From the NCBI RefSeq assembly GCF_009711185.1, contig NZ_WMIF01000028.1, positions 1 to 46,217 on the forward strand: 46,217 nt of DNA, in the 5' to 3' direction. The notes beneath the pieces were generated by a model. It did not search any database. It saw only the letters and a program-made list of their open reading frames with translations, and was not told where the DNA came from. Made by a program: the position numbers and the translations under genes. The DNA is from Paracoccus limosus. Lineage in GTDB: Bacteria > Pseudomonadota > Alphaproteobacteria > Rhodobacterales > Rhodobacteraceae. Each line of letters opens with the position of its first letter. The first letter of the stretch is position 1. Shown piece after piece: positions 9,698-17,516 of the stretch.

Positions 9698-10939
9698 GTG
9701 GCCGGCAATTTGAAAAAGTTCGTGAACCCCCGGTTCATCAAGACCATTGATCTCGCCCTGATGAAGCCGCTGCTGGCGCGGCACGAGGGCAAGTACAAGG
9801 GCTTCTCCGTCGACCTGCTGGACCAGGAGGAGGATGCCGCCCGCGAGGCGCTGGAGAAACTGCTGACCGGCGCCGAGGACAGCTATCCCGAGGGGCTGCG
9901 CGGCGATCTGCACCGCATCGCGGAACTGGGCGATGCCCGCGGCCTCGAGATCATCCAGGCGCAAGCCGCCCGTCAGGGCGTCGATCTGTTCCCCGACATG
10001 AAGACCGGCGACGAGGACACGCCGAACAAGGCGCATGATCCCAAGCACATCGCCGTCCGGGTGTTTCTGGAGCATCCCGACCTGTTCGATGCGGCCGCCG
10101 ACCACATGGCGATGCTCACCGCCGACCGCCTGCATGAATATGCCGGGCGGGAACGTGGCGTTGCGATCGACCTGACGGAGGAGAAGGTCGAGGCATTCCG
10201 GACGGCCGTTGCCGCGCTCTTCCGTGACGCCTTTCTCGGGGACTACTGCCGGGTCGGCGACTACGACGACGATGACGAGATCAACCTCGTGGTCAGCCAC
10301 GGCTCCATGGTTTCGACCATGCCGGTCGTCGAGGGCCAGGTCGAACGGGTCATCAGCGTGCGCCAGATTTCTCACGCCGTGCTGCGATACTCCGAGAACA
10401 CCGGCATGTTGCGGCTGGCCCGCATCCGGAAGGCGCATCAGCCCGAGATCGCGGAACTCTTCGCCTCGATCATCCTAGACAGGCCCGGCTTCTTCGACGG
10501 CGACGATGCGCAGGACCTCTATACCCTGCGCCCGGTCGAACTGGCCGGACCGAGCTTCGCCTTCGATGCCGCCTACGATCCGCTGATCAACAAGGTGCTG
10601 ATCATCGAGGCGGCGGCCGACCTGATGGCACCCGGCAAGAAGGGGTATCCCCGGGTGGTGCGCACGCTGCGCTCGCGGGACCTCGGCGGTGATGCGCTCC
10701 AGCATTTCGGCAGCACACCGGTGTCGTTCGGCGGCGCCTGGCGGCTGGGCGAGCTCGTGTTCCGGATCCTGTTCAAGGGCGACGGCAAGCGCCAACCGCA
10801 GGTCACGGTCAAGCTGCGGCCACCGGGTGTCGTGCAGTTCCGCCGCACCCAGCATGAGGCGCGGGTGATGAAACTGATCGAACGGAACGGGCTGATGAAT
10901 GACCGAGACGATTTTGAGGTTGTTGACGCGGCTGAGTGA
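9698..10939 (+). CDS. Unrecognised 413-residue protein, first of a two-gene unit
   Basis: The GTG at 9698 is chosen because AAGGGG precedes it; a TTG at 9677 is the in-frame alternative. The protein begins NLKKFVNPRFIKTIDLALMK and is soluble, with an acidic middle (YDDDDEINLVV) and a C-terminal segment (FGGAWRLGELVFRILFK, then VVQFRRTQHEARVMKLIER). I see no Walker motif, nuclease motif or membrane span and do not recognise the family. Its last 41 bp overlap the next gene in another frame, implying tight coupling. It diverges from the recombinase cassette across a 137-bp gap that probably holds both promoters. Confidence 0.82.
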   Translation: MAGNLKKFVNPRFIKTIDLALMKPLLARHEGKYKGFSVDLLDQEEDAAREALEKLLTGAEDSYPEGLRGDLHRIAELGDARGLEIIQAQAARQGVDLFPDMKTGDEDTPNKAHDPKHIAVRVFLEHPDLFDAAADHMAMLTADRLHEYAGRERGVAIDLTEEKVEAFRTAVAALFRDAFLGDYCRVGDYDDDDEINLVVSHGSMVSTMPVVEGQVERVISVRQISHAVLRYSENTGMLRLARIRKAHQPEIAELFASIILDRPGFFDGDDAQDLYTLRPVELAGPSFAFDAAYDPLINKVLIIEAAADLMAPGKKGYPRVVRTLRSRDLGGDALQHFGSTPVSFGGAWRLGELVFRILFKGDGKRQPQVTVKLRPPGVVQFRRTQHEARVMKLIERNGLMNDRDDFEVVDAAE

Positions 10940-11849
10940 GGCTGGCGACGACGCAATCCTGCCCGGCGAGCTTGCCGCGCCGTTCTTCGGTCCGGTATTC
11001 GACCGGCTGTTGGCGAAACGTGTCGTCGTCGAACAGGCGCCGCTTGCCGATTGGGACGTCTGCGATGCCTGCGAGTGCGGGCTCCCCTGTCGGCCGATCC
11101 GGAAAGCCGGAGATGCATTTCAAGCTGAGTGCCCGCTCAACCGTCGGCAGGACATCGATCTCACCAAGGACGATTTGCGCGTGTTTCGCATCGGCGCTGA
11201 CGCGCTGGCATCCGTGGTCGGCGCGGCTGCGGGATTTGGCGCGGCCCCGAAGCTGGCGGCAGAGAAGATCTGGCGGCTCGGCGATACGCCATCGGGGCGC
11301 GCAGTGTTTCTTGCGCTGGAGCCTGCAGCCCTGACCGGCGACGGCATTGCCCCATCGTTGCGCCAAGCGGCGCAGGGCCCGGACGTCACGATCCTCGCGC
11401 CGCAGTTGCCAGCGGAGATTGCCCGGCGACACGAGGATGCGGGCTTTCATCTCGTCGAAATCCTCGAGGTGCTGACGCCCGCCACAAATGGCCTCGGCGG
11501 CACAATCGACATCGCGGCTCTGGCACCGATCCCGCTGGCGCCCGTGCTTCGTGTTCGGAGGGCGGCGGCCGAGGTTCATTGGGTAGGTCGTTCCGTCATC
11601 CTGTCGCGTCAGATTTTCCCCGTGTTCGAACGCCTGCTCGAGAAGGCGCTGTCGCGCGATCAGGTCGCCTCCGGGTCTCATGTCGAAGGCACCACGGCGC
11701 GCGAAGCCAAGGATCTGATCCGGGAGCTGCGGGATGCCTTCAAGGCTGCCGGGTTCACCGATGGCGAGAGCAAGGCCCTGATCGAAACGGTGCGCAACCG
11801 GGGCTACCGGCTCGGCGTCCATGCATCAGACATCGTGGTCGACGGTTGA
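10899..11849 (+). CDS. Cysteine-cluster protein with C-terminal winged helix
   Basis: This is the second gene of the unit. An N-terminal helical part is followed by a metal-binding-like cluster C55-x2-C58-x-C60-x3-C64, with C78 nearby. A central alpha/beta region (residues about 100-210) is followed by a C-terminal segment matching the OmpR-type winged helix: VILSRQIFPVFERLLE, an AKDLIRELRDAF helix, and the wing TVRNRGYRLG. It is therefore probably a DNA-binding sensor or regulator with a zinc-like module. The combination is not one I can name, and what it binds or senses is unknown. Confidence 0.82.
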   Translation: MTETILRLLTRLSEAGDDAILPGELAAPFFGPVFDRLLAKRVVVEQAPLADWDVCDACECGLPCRPIRKAGDAFQAECPLNRRQDIDLTKDDLRVFRIGADALASVVGAAAGFGAAPKLAAEKIWRLGDTPSGRAVFLALEPAALTGDGIAPSLRQAAQGPDVTILAPQLPAEIARRHEDAGFHLVEILEVLTPATNGLGGTIDIAALAPIPLAPVLRVRRAAAEVHWVGRSVILSRQIFPVFERLLEKALSRDQVASGSHVEGTTAREAKDLIRELRDAFKAAGFTDGESKALIETVRNRGYRLGVHASDIVVDG

Positions 11850-11930
11850 AAAGGTAACCAGCAGCGTCTCGCGCGCTTCCTTCCTTGGGTCCGCTTTCGT
11901 CAGCTGGAGCCGGGTCGGTCCAGCTCGCAT

Positions 11931-12620
11931 TTAGCCGATCATTGCCATTCGCTCCCGCAATGCCTCCGCCAGCTCCGCTGCTCCGTCGATCTCGGCGATG
12001 ACCGGCTCGAGGTCCAGACCGTGATACTGGCCGTATTCCTCACGCACGGCATCAACCACCGAGAGTTTCCACGAGGTAGGATCGATCATGATGGCGCCAG
12101 CGTCGAAGAGCCTGTGCAAGTCGGCGCGAAGAGGAATGCCATTCCATCCTTCATCGCCGCCGCCGCTGGACACAGGCAGAACGTGTGCGGCTTCCAACGC
12201 CATCAGCGTCTCGCATCCTGTCACAACACAGCGCGCGCCGAACATCTCAAAGACGGCGCGGCGAAACCGAGCTTGGCCCGGGCGCTCCCAAACTTCGGCG
12301 AGGCGGCGCTGTCGCTCAGTCGCAGTTTCCGCCTCGTCCTCGGGGCTGTCGATCAACTGGAACCCCAACTTCTCGAAGTATTTCCTGAAAACATTCGTGA
12401 TGGGATTAGCGGTCATAGGGTTGCCGGCAATCTCGTTTGCCAGACGTCCCAGCGGTTTTACCGGGTAGGCCGCGCCTTCGTGCATCAGAAAACCCGTGCT
12501 CGACCGGCGCTTCTGTCCGTTTGGCTTGGGATAGCTTTCATAGAGCCATTCCTGCCCGTTGGTTTTTGCCAAGCGGATCGCTTCCATGGCGTGCTTCCGG
12601 TCAAAAATTAGGTCTGCCAT
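11931..12620 (-). CDS. HNH endonuclease
   Basis: The C-terminal half has an HNH_2-type nuclease: CVVTG, EAAHVLPVSSGGGDEGWNG and LRADLHRLFDAGAI, with the first His before LPVS and a second in LHRLF. The N-terminal part (about residues 1-95) is a separate basic domain of unknown type. The 229-residue gene converges on the two-gene unit, with 81 bp between stops. It may be a stand-alone restriction or defence nuclease, or a homing-type enzyme; the sequence does not decide. Confidence 0.85.
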   Translation of the reverse strand: MADLIFDRKHAMEAIRLAKTNGQEWLYESYPKPNGQKRRSSTGFLMHEGAAYPVKPLGRLANEIAGNPMTANPITNVFRKYFEKLGFQLIDSPEDEAETATERQRRLAEVWERPGQARFRRAVFEMFGARCVVTGCETLMALEAAHVLPVSSGGGDEGWNGIPLRADLHRLFDAGAIMIDPTSWKLSVVDAVREEYGQYHGLDLEPVIAEIDGAAELAEALRERMAMIG

Positions 12621-12957
12621 CGTCGGGCACGCCTCCGTCGCTATAAATGTTCATGGAACTTATCCCGGCACTCTCAAGTCGCGCAATCATCAGCTTCACG
12701 CGGTCGAAGTACAGTATTCACCGCGGTGATCCGCCATCGACAGCAGATATAATGAGCGCGTTATCCATGCGTGGTTTGGCGCTTTATGGTTTTTAGTGGC
12801 CGCTATGCGGTCCGCGCCGGCCCTTCTATTCTAACCCGGCGACCGGAAATGGCGCGACCCACCAAACCCCCACCTTATTCCCACCCCGTTCCCACCTGCG
12901 CGCCGACCGCATCCGGCACCTTGGGCTCATCAGAAACGATGACCGAGGCGCACGGCG
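12621..12957. other. 337-bp intergenic region left of the prophage early genes
   Basis: No supported gene lies here. The stretch separates the leftward HNH gene from the rightward early operon and should hold both promoters. It contains a 12-bp palindrome and a TATAAT box (listed separately) and two copies of TTCCCACC near 12875-12895. No CI/Cro-type repressor gene was found in or next to it. I saw no tRNA-like end or obvious attachment site. Confidence 0.5.
12718..12753 (+). promoter_or_regulatory. Candidate promoter with overlapping operator
   Basis: A perfect 12-bp palindrome, TCACCGCGGTGA, occupies 12718-12729, and a consensus TATAAT lies at 12748-12753 with 18 bp between them. The palindrome covers the position expected for the -35 element, as expected for a repressible early promoter. 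The -35 match itself is poor. The site is about 205 bp upstream of the first early gene. Confidence 0.4.
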
Positions 12958-13551
12958 ATGCAGATCGAACTCACCACCGACGACATTGAAACCATCATCC
13001 GCGAAGCCGATGCGGCGGCGCAACGGCTACGGCGCAAGCTGAGCATGCCGGTCTGCGAGCGCGAGGATCTGGGTCAGGACCTCCTGGTCGATCTGCTGCG
13101 CCGCTTGCCCGCCTACGATCCCTCGCGCGGCAGCATCGGCGCCTTCGCCAACATCGTCCTGCGCAACCAGTCCTCGCGGATCGCGATGCGCCATCACCGC
13201 AAGCGCCGCGCGCAGGGTGGGTCTCTGCTCTCGCTCGAGGTTCCACTGGCCGGTACCCGCGAGCCGGTCGGCGACACGCTGACCGAGGACGACGGCCTTG
13301 CCGCCTGGCACGGCCAGACCTGCTGCGCCGCCGCTGTCACCGAACTTCAACACGCCCTGCAGGCCGCCCTCGCGCGGCTGCCGGCCGAGGATCGCCGGTT
13401 CTGCGCGGCGCTGGCGCATCGCCCCATCGCCGCGCTCGCGGCCGAGGGTTTCGGGAGCCGGTCCGCGCTCTACCGCCGCCTCGCCGATCTCCGTCACGTC
13501 CTCACCGCCCACGGTCTCGGTCCCGCGTGGGACGATCTCGCGGCGGCCTGA
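12958..13551 (+). CDS. Sigma-70-like phage regulator
   Basis: The 197-residue protein has a sigma region 2-like segment (REDLGQDLLVDLLRRLPAYD, then SIGAFANIVLRNQ and a basic HHRKRRAQ tract) and a C-terminal region 4-like helix-turn-helix (LARLPAEDRRF, then GSRSALYRRLADLRHVL). It opens the early operon, so it may redirect RNA polymerase to phage promoters. The spacing and divergence from ECF sigma factors leave room for a DNA-binding protein that is not a true sigma factor. Confidence 0.75.
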   Translation: MQIELTTDDIETIIREADAAAQRLRRKLSMPVCEREDLGQDLLVDLLRRLPAYDPSRGSIGAFANIVLRNQSSRIAMRHHRKRRAQGGSLLSLEVPLAGTREPVGDTLTEDDGLAAWHGQTCCAAAVTELQHALQAALARLPAEDRRFCAALAHRPIAALAAEGFGSRSALYRRLADLRHVLTAHGLGPAWDDLAAA

Positions 13552-13573
13552 GTAGAGGCGAAAGGAGGAGATC

Positions 13574-13963
13574 ATGTTCATGGGCACCACCCCCTTCATC
13601 ACGGTCCGCGCCCGCCGACCGCTCACCGAGATCGAGTTCTGCGCCTGGGTGGCGCAGGCCGTGCCGGGTGACCGGCTGGAATACCATCGCGGCTTTCTGA
13701 CGCTCGATCGTTGTCAGGGATTGTCCCGCTTCACGACCGAAGAACGCACAAGGCTGACCTGGCTAGGCGCCCGCGCGTTCTGGGCCGCCGAACAGGGCCT
13801 CGTGCACCTGGTGCAAGAGCGCTTGGGTCCCGACCAGTTCGCCTACATCGCCGCCGCCCGCCCCAAGCCGAAGGCCGCAGCCGTGTCGCTGTCCGCGCTC
13901 CTGCTCGCCGAGCAGGGGCAGCCCGACCACGCCACCGGTTCGAGTGGTCGGGCTGCCGCGTGA
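13574..13963 (+). CDS. Phage early protein of unknown function
   Basis: This 129-residue protein follows a GGAGGAG-like ribosome site (AAAGGAGGAGATC). The N-terminal 85 residues look folded (EFCAWVAQAVPGDRLEYHRG, then TWLGARAFWAAEQGLVHLVQ). The C-terminus is Ala/Ser-rich and low in complexity. It sits in the early operon between the sigma-like gene and the recombination genes. Family not recognised. Confidence 0.7.
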   Translation: MFMGTTPFITVRARRPLTEIEFCAWVAQAVPGDRLEYHRGFLTLDRCQGLSRFTTEERTRLTWLGARAFWAAEQGLVHLVQERLGPDQFAYIAAARPKPKAAAVSLSALLLAEQGQPDHATGSSGRAAA

Positions 13964-14007
13964 TGACCGCCTTCCAATCCCTCTTTGCCGATCATGGAGA
14001 CCCTTAC

Positions 14008-14496
14008 ATGCCGTTCCCCGCGAAAACCCCCACCGTCGACGACCTGCCGGGCCTCGGCTTGCAGGACATCGCCCAGCTGCCCGTCGAGTTGCTGGCCATC
14101 CTGCAACGCGACGTCGACGAGCGCATCAAGCGTGACAAGGCCGCGAAGGCCCGCCTCGATGGCGCACTGACGGTCCGCTACGCCACCCGCGCCACCGAGG
14201 AGCGGCAGGCCGCAGGCAAGGACACCGGCACGATCCGGTTCGATGAAGGCGACTTCACCGTGGTCGCCGACCTGCCGAAACGGGTCGACTGGGATCAGGA
14301 TCGCCTCGCCGCCATGGTCGAGCGCATCCGCGCCGCCGGCGACGATCCCGCGCAGTATGTCGACATCGCGTTCAAGGTGCCCGAGCGCAAATACGCCGCC
14401 TGGCCCGATGCCATCCGTGCCGGTTTCGAGCCCGCGCGCACTGTCCGGCCCGGGACGCTGAAGATCGAGATCGTCCCGCAGGGAGGCGATCAATGA
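14008..14496 (+). CDS. Phage early protein upstream of the Sak4-like ATPase
   Basis: The ATG at 14008 has GGAG 8 nt upstream and is preferred; an in-frame ATG at 13963 overlaps the previous stop and is the alternative. The 162-residue product is charged and helical (LLAILQRDVDERIKRDKAAK), with a second segment (FTVVADLPKRVDWDQDRLAAMV) and a KVPERKYAAWP motif. Its stop overlaps the ATPase start, and it may act with the recombination ATPase. Family not named with confidence. Confidence 0.75.
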   Translation: MPFPAKTPTVDDLPGLGLQDIAQLPVELLAILQRDVDERIKRDKAAKARLDGALTVRYATRATEERQAAGKDTGTIRFDEGDFTVVADLPKRVDWDQDRLAAMVERIRAAGDDPAQYVDIAFKVPERKYAAWPDAIRAGFEPARTVRPGTLKIEIVPQGGDQ

Positions 14497-15347
14497 GCCT
14501 GCGCATCATCTCCGCTGACGACCGGCTGCGCGAGGCGCAGGGCAAGACCACCATGGCGCTGTTCGGGCCGAGCGGCGCAGGCAAGACCACGCTGCTGAAA
14601 ACCCTGCCACCCGCCGAGACGCTCTGCATCGATCTGGAGGCGGGTCTCAAGTCCGTCCAGGACTGGTCGGGCGACAGCATCCCGATCCGCCGCTTTGCCG
14701 ATGCGGTCGACATCGCCTGCCTGATCGGCGGCGCGAACCCGGCCGCCCAACCCGAGGAGCATTTCTCGGAGGCCCACCACGCGCATTTGCGCGCGCAGCA
14801 TCCCGAGCTGGCCGAGAAGATCGATACCAAGCGCATCATCTTTGTCGACAGCATCACCGACCTGACGCGTCAGGCCATGGCATGGGCCAAGACCCGGCCC
14901 GAGGCGCTGTCGGAACGCACCGGCAAACCCGACACGCGCGGCGCCTACGGCCTGCTGGCGCGCGAGGTCATCGGTCTCCTCAAGCATCTTCAGCATGCGC
15001 CCGGCCGCACCGTCGTCTTCGTCGGCATCCTCGAGAAGGTCGTCGACGACATGAACCGGGTGACCTGGCAGCCGCAGATGGACGGCGGAAAGGTCGCCCG
15101 CGAGCTCCCCGGCATCGTCGATCAGGTGCTGACCATGAGCCTCTTCTCGCAGGATCCCGGCGCGGGCCCCGATGCGCCCCCGAGCTGGCGTCACGATCCC
15201 GACAAGGGCAACGCGCGCCGCCTCGTCTGCCAATCCGGCAATCCGTTCGGCCTGCCGGCCAAGGACCGCTCTGGCCGTCTCGACATGACCGAGCCGCCCG
15301 ATCTCGGCGCGCTCCTCACCAAGATCAACCAACCCCGGAAAGGATGA
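14493..15347 (+). CDS. Sak4-like RecA-fold ATPase
   Basis: A P-loop ATPase with Walker A GPSGAGKT (25-32), a Walker B-like strand RIIFVDSITDL and a strand VVFVGILEKV. Length (284) and order match phage AAA_24/Sak4-type single-strand annealing ATPases. Those proteins promote annealing or recombination of ssDNA, usually with a phage SSB. The next gene looks like that partner, and a Cas4-like exonuclease lies 1.4 kb downstream, which supports a recombination module. Confidence 0.85.
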   Translation: MSLRIISADDRLREAQGKTTMALFGPSGAGKTTLLKTLPPAETLCIDLEAGLKSVQDWSGDSIPIRRFADAVDIACLIGGANPAAQPEEHFSEAHHAHLRAQHPELAEKIDTKRIIFVDSITDLTRQAMAWAKTRPEALSERTGKPDTRGAYGLLAREVIGLLKHLQHAPGRTVVFVGILEKVVDDMNRVTWQPQMDGGKVARELPGIVDQVLTMSLFSQDPGAGPDAPPSWRHDPDKGNARRLVCQSGNPFGLPAKDRSGRLDMTEPPDLGALLTKINQPRKG

Positions 15348-15351
15348 CGAC

Positions 15352-16077
15352 ATGACCTTCGACATGAACGACGTGGAGCCGCAGCAGTCGGGCGACCTGA
15401 TCCCGGACGGCACCTTCGCCAAGCTGGTGATGACGCTGCGCAAGGGCGGCACCGACGGATCGAGCGACGCGGATCGCGGGCTGCTCAAGGCCTCGAACCA
15501 GCCCGGCAGCGATGTGCTAATGCTCGACGCCGAGTTCACCGTCGTCGAGGGCCCGCATGCCCGGCGCAAGTTCTGGCAGAACTTTACCGTGCAGGGCGGC
15601 AAGCTCGACGAGCTGGGCCAGTCGATCGGCTGGAAGATCTCGAAATCGACCTTCCGCGCGATGATCGACAGCGCGCTGGGTCTGAACCCCGAGGACATGA
15701 GCGACGCCGCTAAGGCCAAGCGGGTGCTGCGCGGGCTCGCCGATCTCGACGGGATCAGCTTCGTGGCCAAGATCCAGATCGAGCCGAGCCGCAACCCCGC
15801 CTACAAGGACGCCAACAAGCTCGACCATGTCGTGCTGGCCACCGCGCCCGAATGGCAGAAGGTGATGGCGGGCGAGCCCGTGCCCTCCCAGCCCTCGAAC
15901 AAGCCCCGGCCCGCCGCCGCAGCCGCGCAGCCCGCGACCCCGGCCTGGGGCCAGCCGCAGGCGGCCTCCGCGCCGGCGGCGCCTGCCTGGGGTGCGCCGT
16001 CGGCTCCCACCCAACCCGCCAACCAGACGCCGCCCACCGCCAAACCCGGCAACGGCCCGGCCTGGCTGAACCCGTGA
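15352..16077 (+). CDS. Phage ssDNA-binding-like protein (DUF669-type)
   Basis: The first 170 residues look like an OB-type ssDNA-binding fold seen in phage recombination operons: PDGTFAKLVM, LMLDAEFTVVEGPHARRKFW and FVAKIQIEPSRNP. The C-terminal 65 residues are a Pro/Ala/Gln/Trp-rich tail with repeats of PAWG, a disordered tail like that of SSB proteins. It follows the Sak4-like ATPase by 4 bp. The SSB assignment is by context and composition, not a clear motif. Confidence 0.75.
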   Translation: MTFDMNDVEPQQSGDLIPDGTFAKLVMTLRKGGTDGSSDADRGLLKASNQPGSDVLMLDAEFTVVEGPHARRKFWQNFTVQGGKLDELGQSIGWKISKSTFRAMIDSALGLNPEDMSDAAKAKRVLRGLADLDGISFVAKIQIEPSRNPAYKDANKLDHVVLATAPEWQKVMAGEPVPSQPSNKPRPAAAAAQPATPAWGQPQAASAPAAPAWGAPSAPTQPANQTPPTAKPGNGPAWLNP

Positions 16078-16307
16078 GCCCGGACGAATGGCAGGCGCAT
16101 GTCACCACGGAGGCGGCACTGGCGATGGGACGCTGGCTCGAGGCGCGCGGGCGTCTCGACCGCCCCATCGCCAGCCTGACTCGGCGCGATCTGGAATGCA
16201 TGGCTTCGAACGCCATCAGCCGGTTCATCGTGCTGTCCTCCGAGCGCCGGACCGCCGCCCCGGACAAGGAGGAGCGCGACGCGCTGGACCTGCTGCTCAT
16301 GGGGTGA
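16074..16307 (+). CDS. Small phage protein
   Basis: A 77-residue ORF starting at GTG 16074, which overlaps the previous stop (GTGA); its own stop overlaps the next GTG. It contains a helical segment, SLTRRDLECMASNAISRFI, and a basic/acidic C-terminus. No family recognised. The two overlaps support it as a real cistron. Confidence 0.65.
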   Translation: MSPDEWQAHVTTEAALAMGRWLEARGRLDRPIASLTRRDLECMASNAISRFIVLSSERRTAAPDKEERDALDLLLMG

Positions 16308-16732
16308 GCGGCGTCTCGGAAAGGCTCCGGGGGAGCGTTTCAGCCGCGAACGGGCGGAGCCCTCCTTCGCGCGCCAATCTCGCCCGGCGCGTGCCCTGCG
16401 CTCACTGCGGTCGCGAGGCCCGGGGCTTCGGCTACTGCCACGGCCTGCGCTGGGACCGTCACCCTCATTACCGCTTCTGCTCGATGGCTTGCCTGATGGC
16501 GGGCTCGGCCAACGCCAAAAGGAACCACGGCATGATCGACAAGACCGACATGGAGACGCGCGCCATCGTGGAGGCCCGAAGGATGCTCGCCGAGGCGCTG
16601 ACGGAGATGGGCCTGATGGAGCCCTTCTTCGACCGCCCGGCCGCGGACATCGACCGCGTGATCGAGGCCTGCGTCGAAGGCTTTCAGGCCTCGATGCAGC
16701 GCCAGTCCGACAACGGCGATGTGCCGTTCTGA
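16304..16732 (+). CDS. DUF6511-like zinc-finger phage protein
   Basis: The GTG at 16304 overlaps the previous stop. The 142-residue protein has a zinc-binding pattern, CAHCG, then FCSMAC about 25 residues later, and a helical second half (TRAIVEARRMLAEALTEMG, then FDRPAADIDRVIEACVEGF). It agrees with what I recall of DUF6511, found in Rhodobacterales phages. Function is unknown; zinc and nucleic-acid binding are likely. Confidence 0.75.
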   Translation: MSGVSERLRGSVSAANGRSPPSRANLARRVPCAHCGREARGFGYCHGLRWDRHPHYRFCSMACLMAGSANAKRNHGMIDKTDMETRAIVEARRMLAEALTEMGLMEPFFDRPAADIDRVIEACVEGFQASMQRQSDNGDVPF

Positions 16733-16742
16733 GGGGGTGCGG

Positions 16743-17516
16743 ATGCTGGTCGATTTCAATCACGGATCCGGCTTTGTCTATGGCCGCGACGCCTCTGAAG
16801 CCCAACCGCTCGGCGCGAGGATCAACCGCCGCATCGACGCTGCGCTGGAGGCCGAACGCGAGGGCCAGCGCCCGCGCGACTATCTCGGCGCCAGCCGCAT
16901 CGGCGAACCCTGCGCGCGGCGGCTGGTCTACGAGGTCACCCACACGCCGCCCGATCCCGGCAAGGATTTCGAGGGGCGCGTTCTTCGCATCTTCGCGGCA
17001 GGGCATGTCTTCGAGGATCTGGCGATCCGCTGGCTCCGGCAGGCCGGGTTCGATCTGCGCACGCAGACGCAAGCTGGCGGCCAGTTCGGTTTCGAGACGG
17101 CGGGCGGGCGCATTCGCGGCCATGTGGACGGCGTGATCGTCGATGGCCCGGAGATCGGCCTCGAATGGCCCGTTCTCTGGGAACACAAGGCGCTGAAAGC
17201 CTCGTCCTGGTCGGACACGGCGAAGAAAGGCGTGCAGCTCTCGAAGCCCGTCTACTTCGGTCAGATGCAGATCTACATGGCCTACATGGGGCTCGGGTCC
17301 GCGCTTTTCACCGCGCTGAACAAGGACACCTGCGAGCTCTACCACGAGCATGTGTCGTTCGATCCGGCCGCGGCGCAGGCGCTGTCGGACAAGGCGGTCG
17401 ACGTGCTGCGCGCCGCGGACGCGGGCGATCTTCTGCCCCGCATCGCGACGAGCCCGGACTTCTTCCTCTGCCGGTTCTGCCCGTTCGCAACCCGATGCTG
17501 GGAGGACCGCGCATGA
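16743..17516 (+). CDS. Cas4-like PD-(D/E)xK exonuclease
   Basis: The ATG at 16743 has GAGGGGG just upstream. Catalytic candidates are H88 (GHVFEDL), D129 (GHVDGVI), E147 and K149 (WEHKALK). C57 in GEPCARRL and C243, C246 and C252 in CRFCPFATRCW form the four-cysteine arrangement of Fe-S cluster nucleases of the Cas4/AddB type. The 257-residue protein probably resects DNA for the Sak4-like annealing system. Its stop overlaps the helicase start (ATGA). Confidence 0.87.
   Translation: MLVDFNHGSGFVYGRDASEAQPLGARINRRIDAALEAEREGQRPRDYLGASRIGEPCARRLVYEVTHTPPDPGKDFEGRVLRIFAAGHVFEDLAIRWLRQAGFDLRTQTQAGGQFGFETAGGRIRGHVDGVIVDGPEIGLEWPVLWEHKALKASSWSDTAKKGVQLSKPVYFGQMQIYMAYMGLGSALFTALNKDTCELYHEHVSFDPAAAQALSDKAVDVLRAADAGDLLPRIATSPDFFLCRFCPFATRCWEDRA

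Noticed and set aside
12621..12957. tRNA or attachment site at the prophage edge
   Set aside because: No cloverleaf or CCA-ended tRNA could be read on either strand, and no direct repeat of useful length was found in the window.
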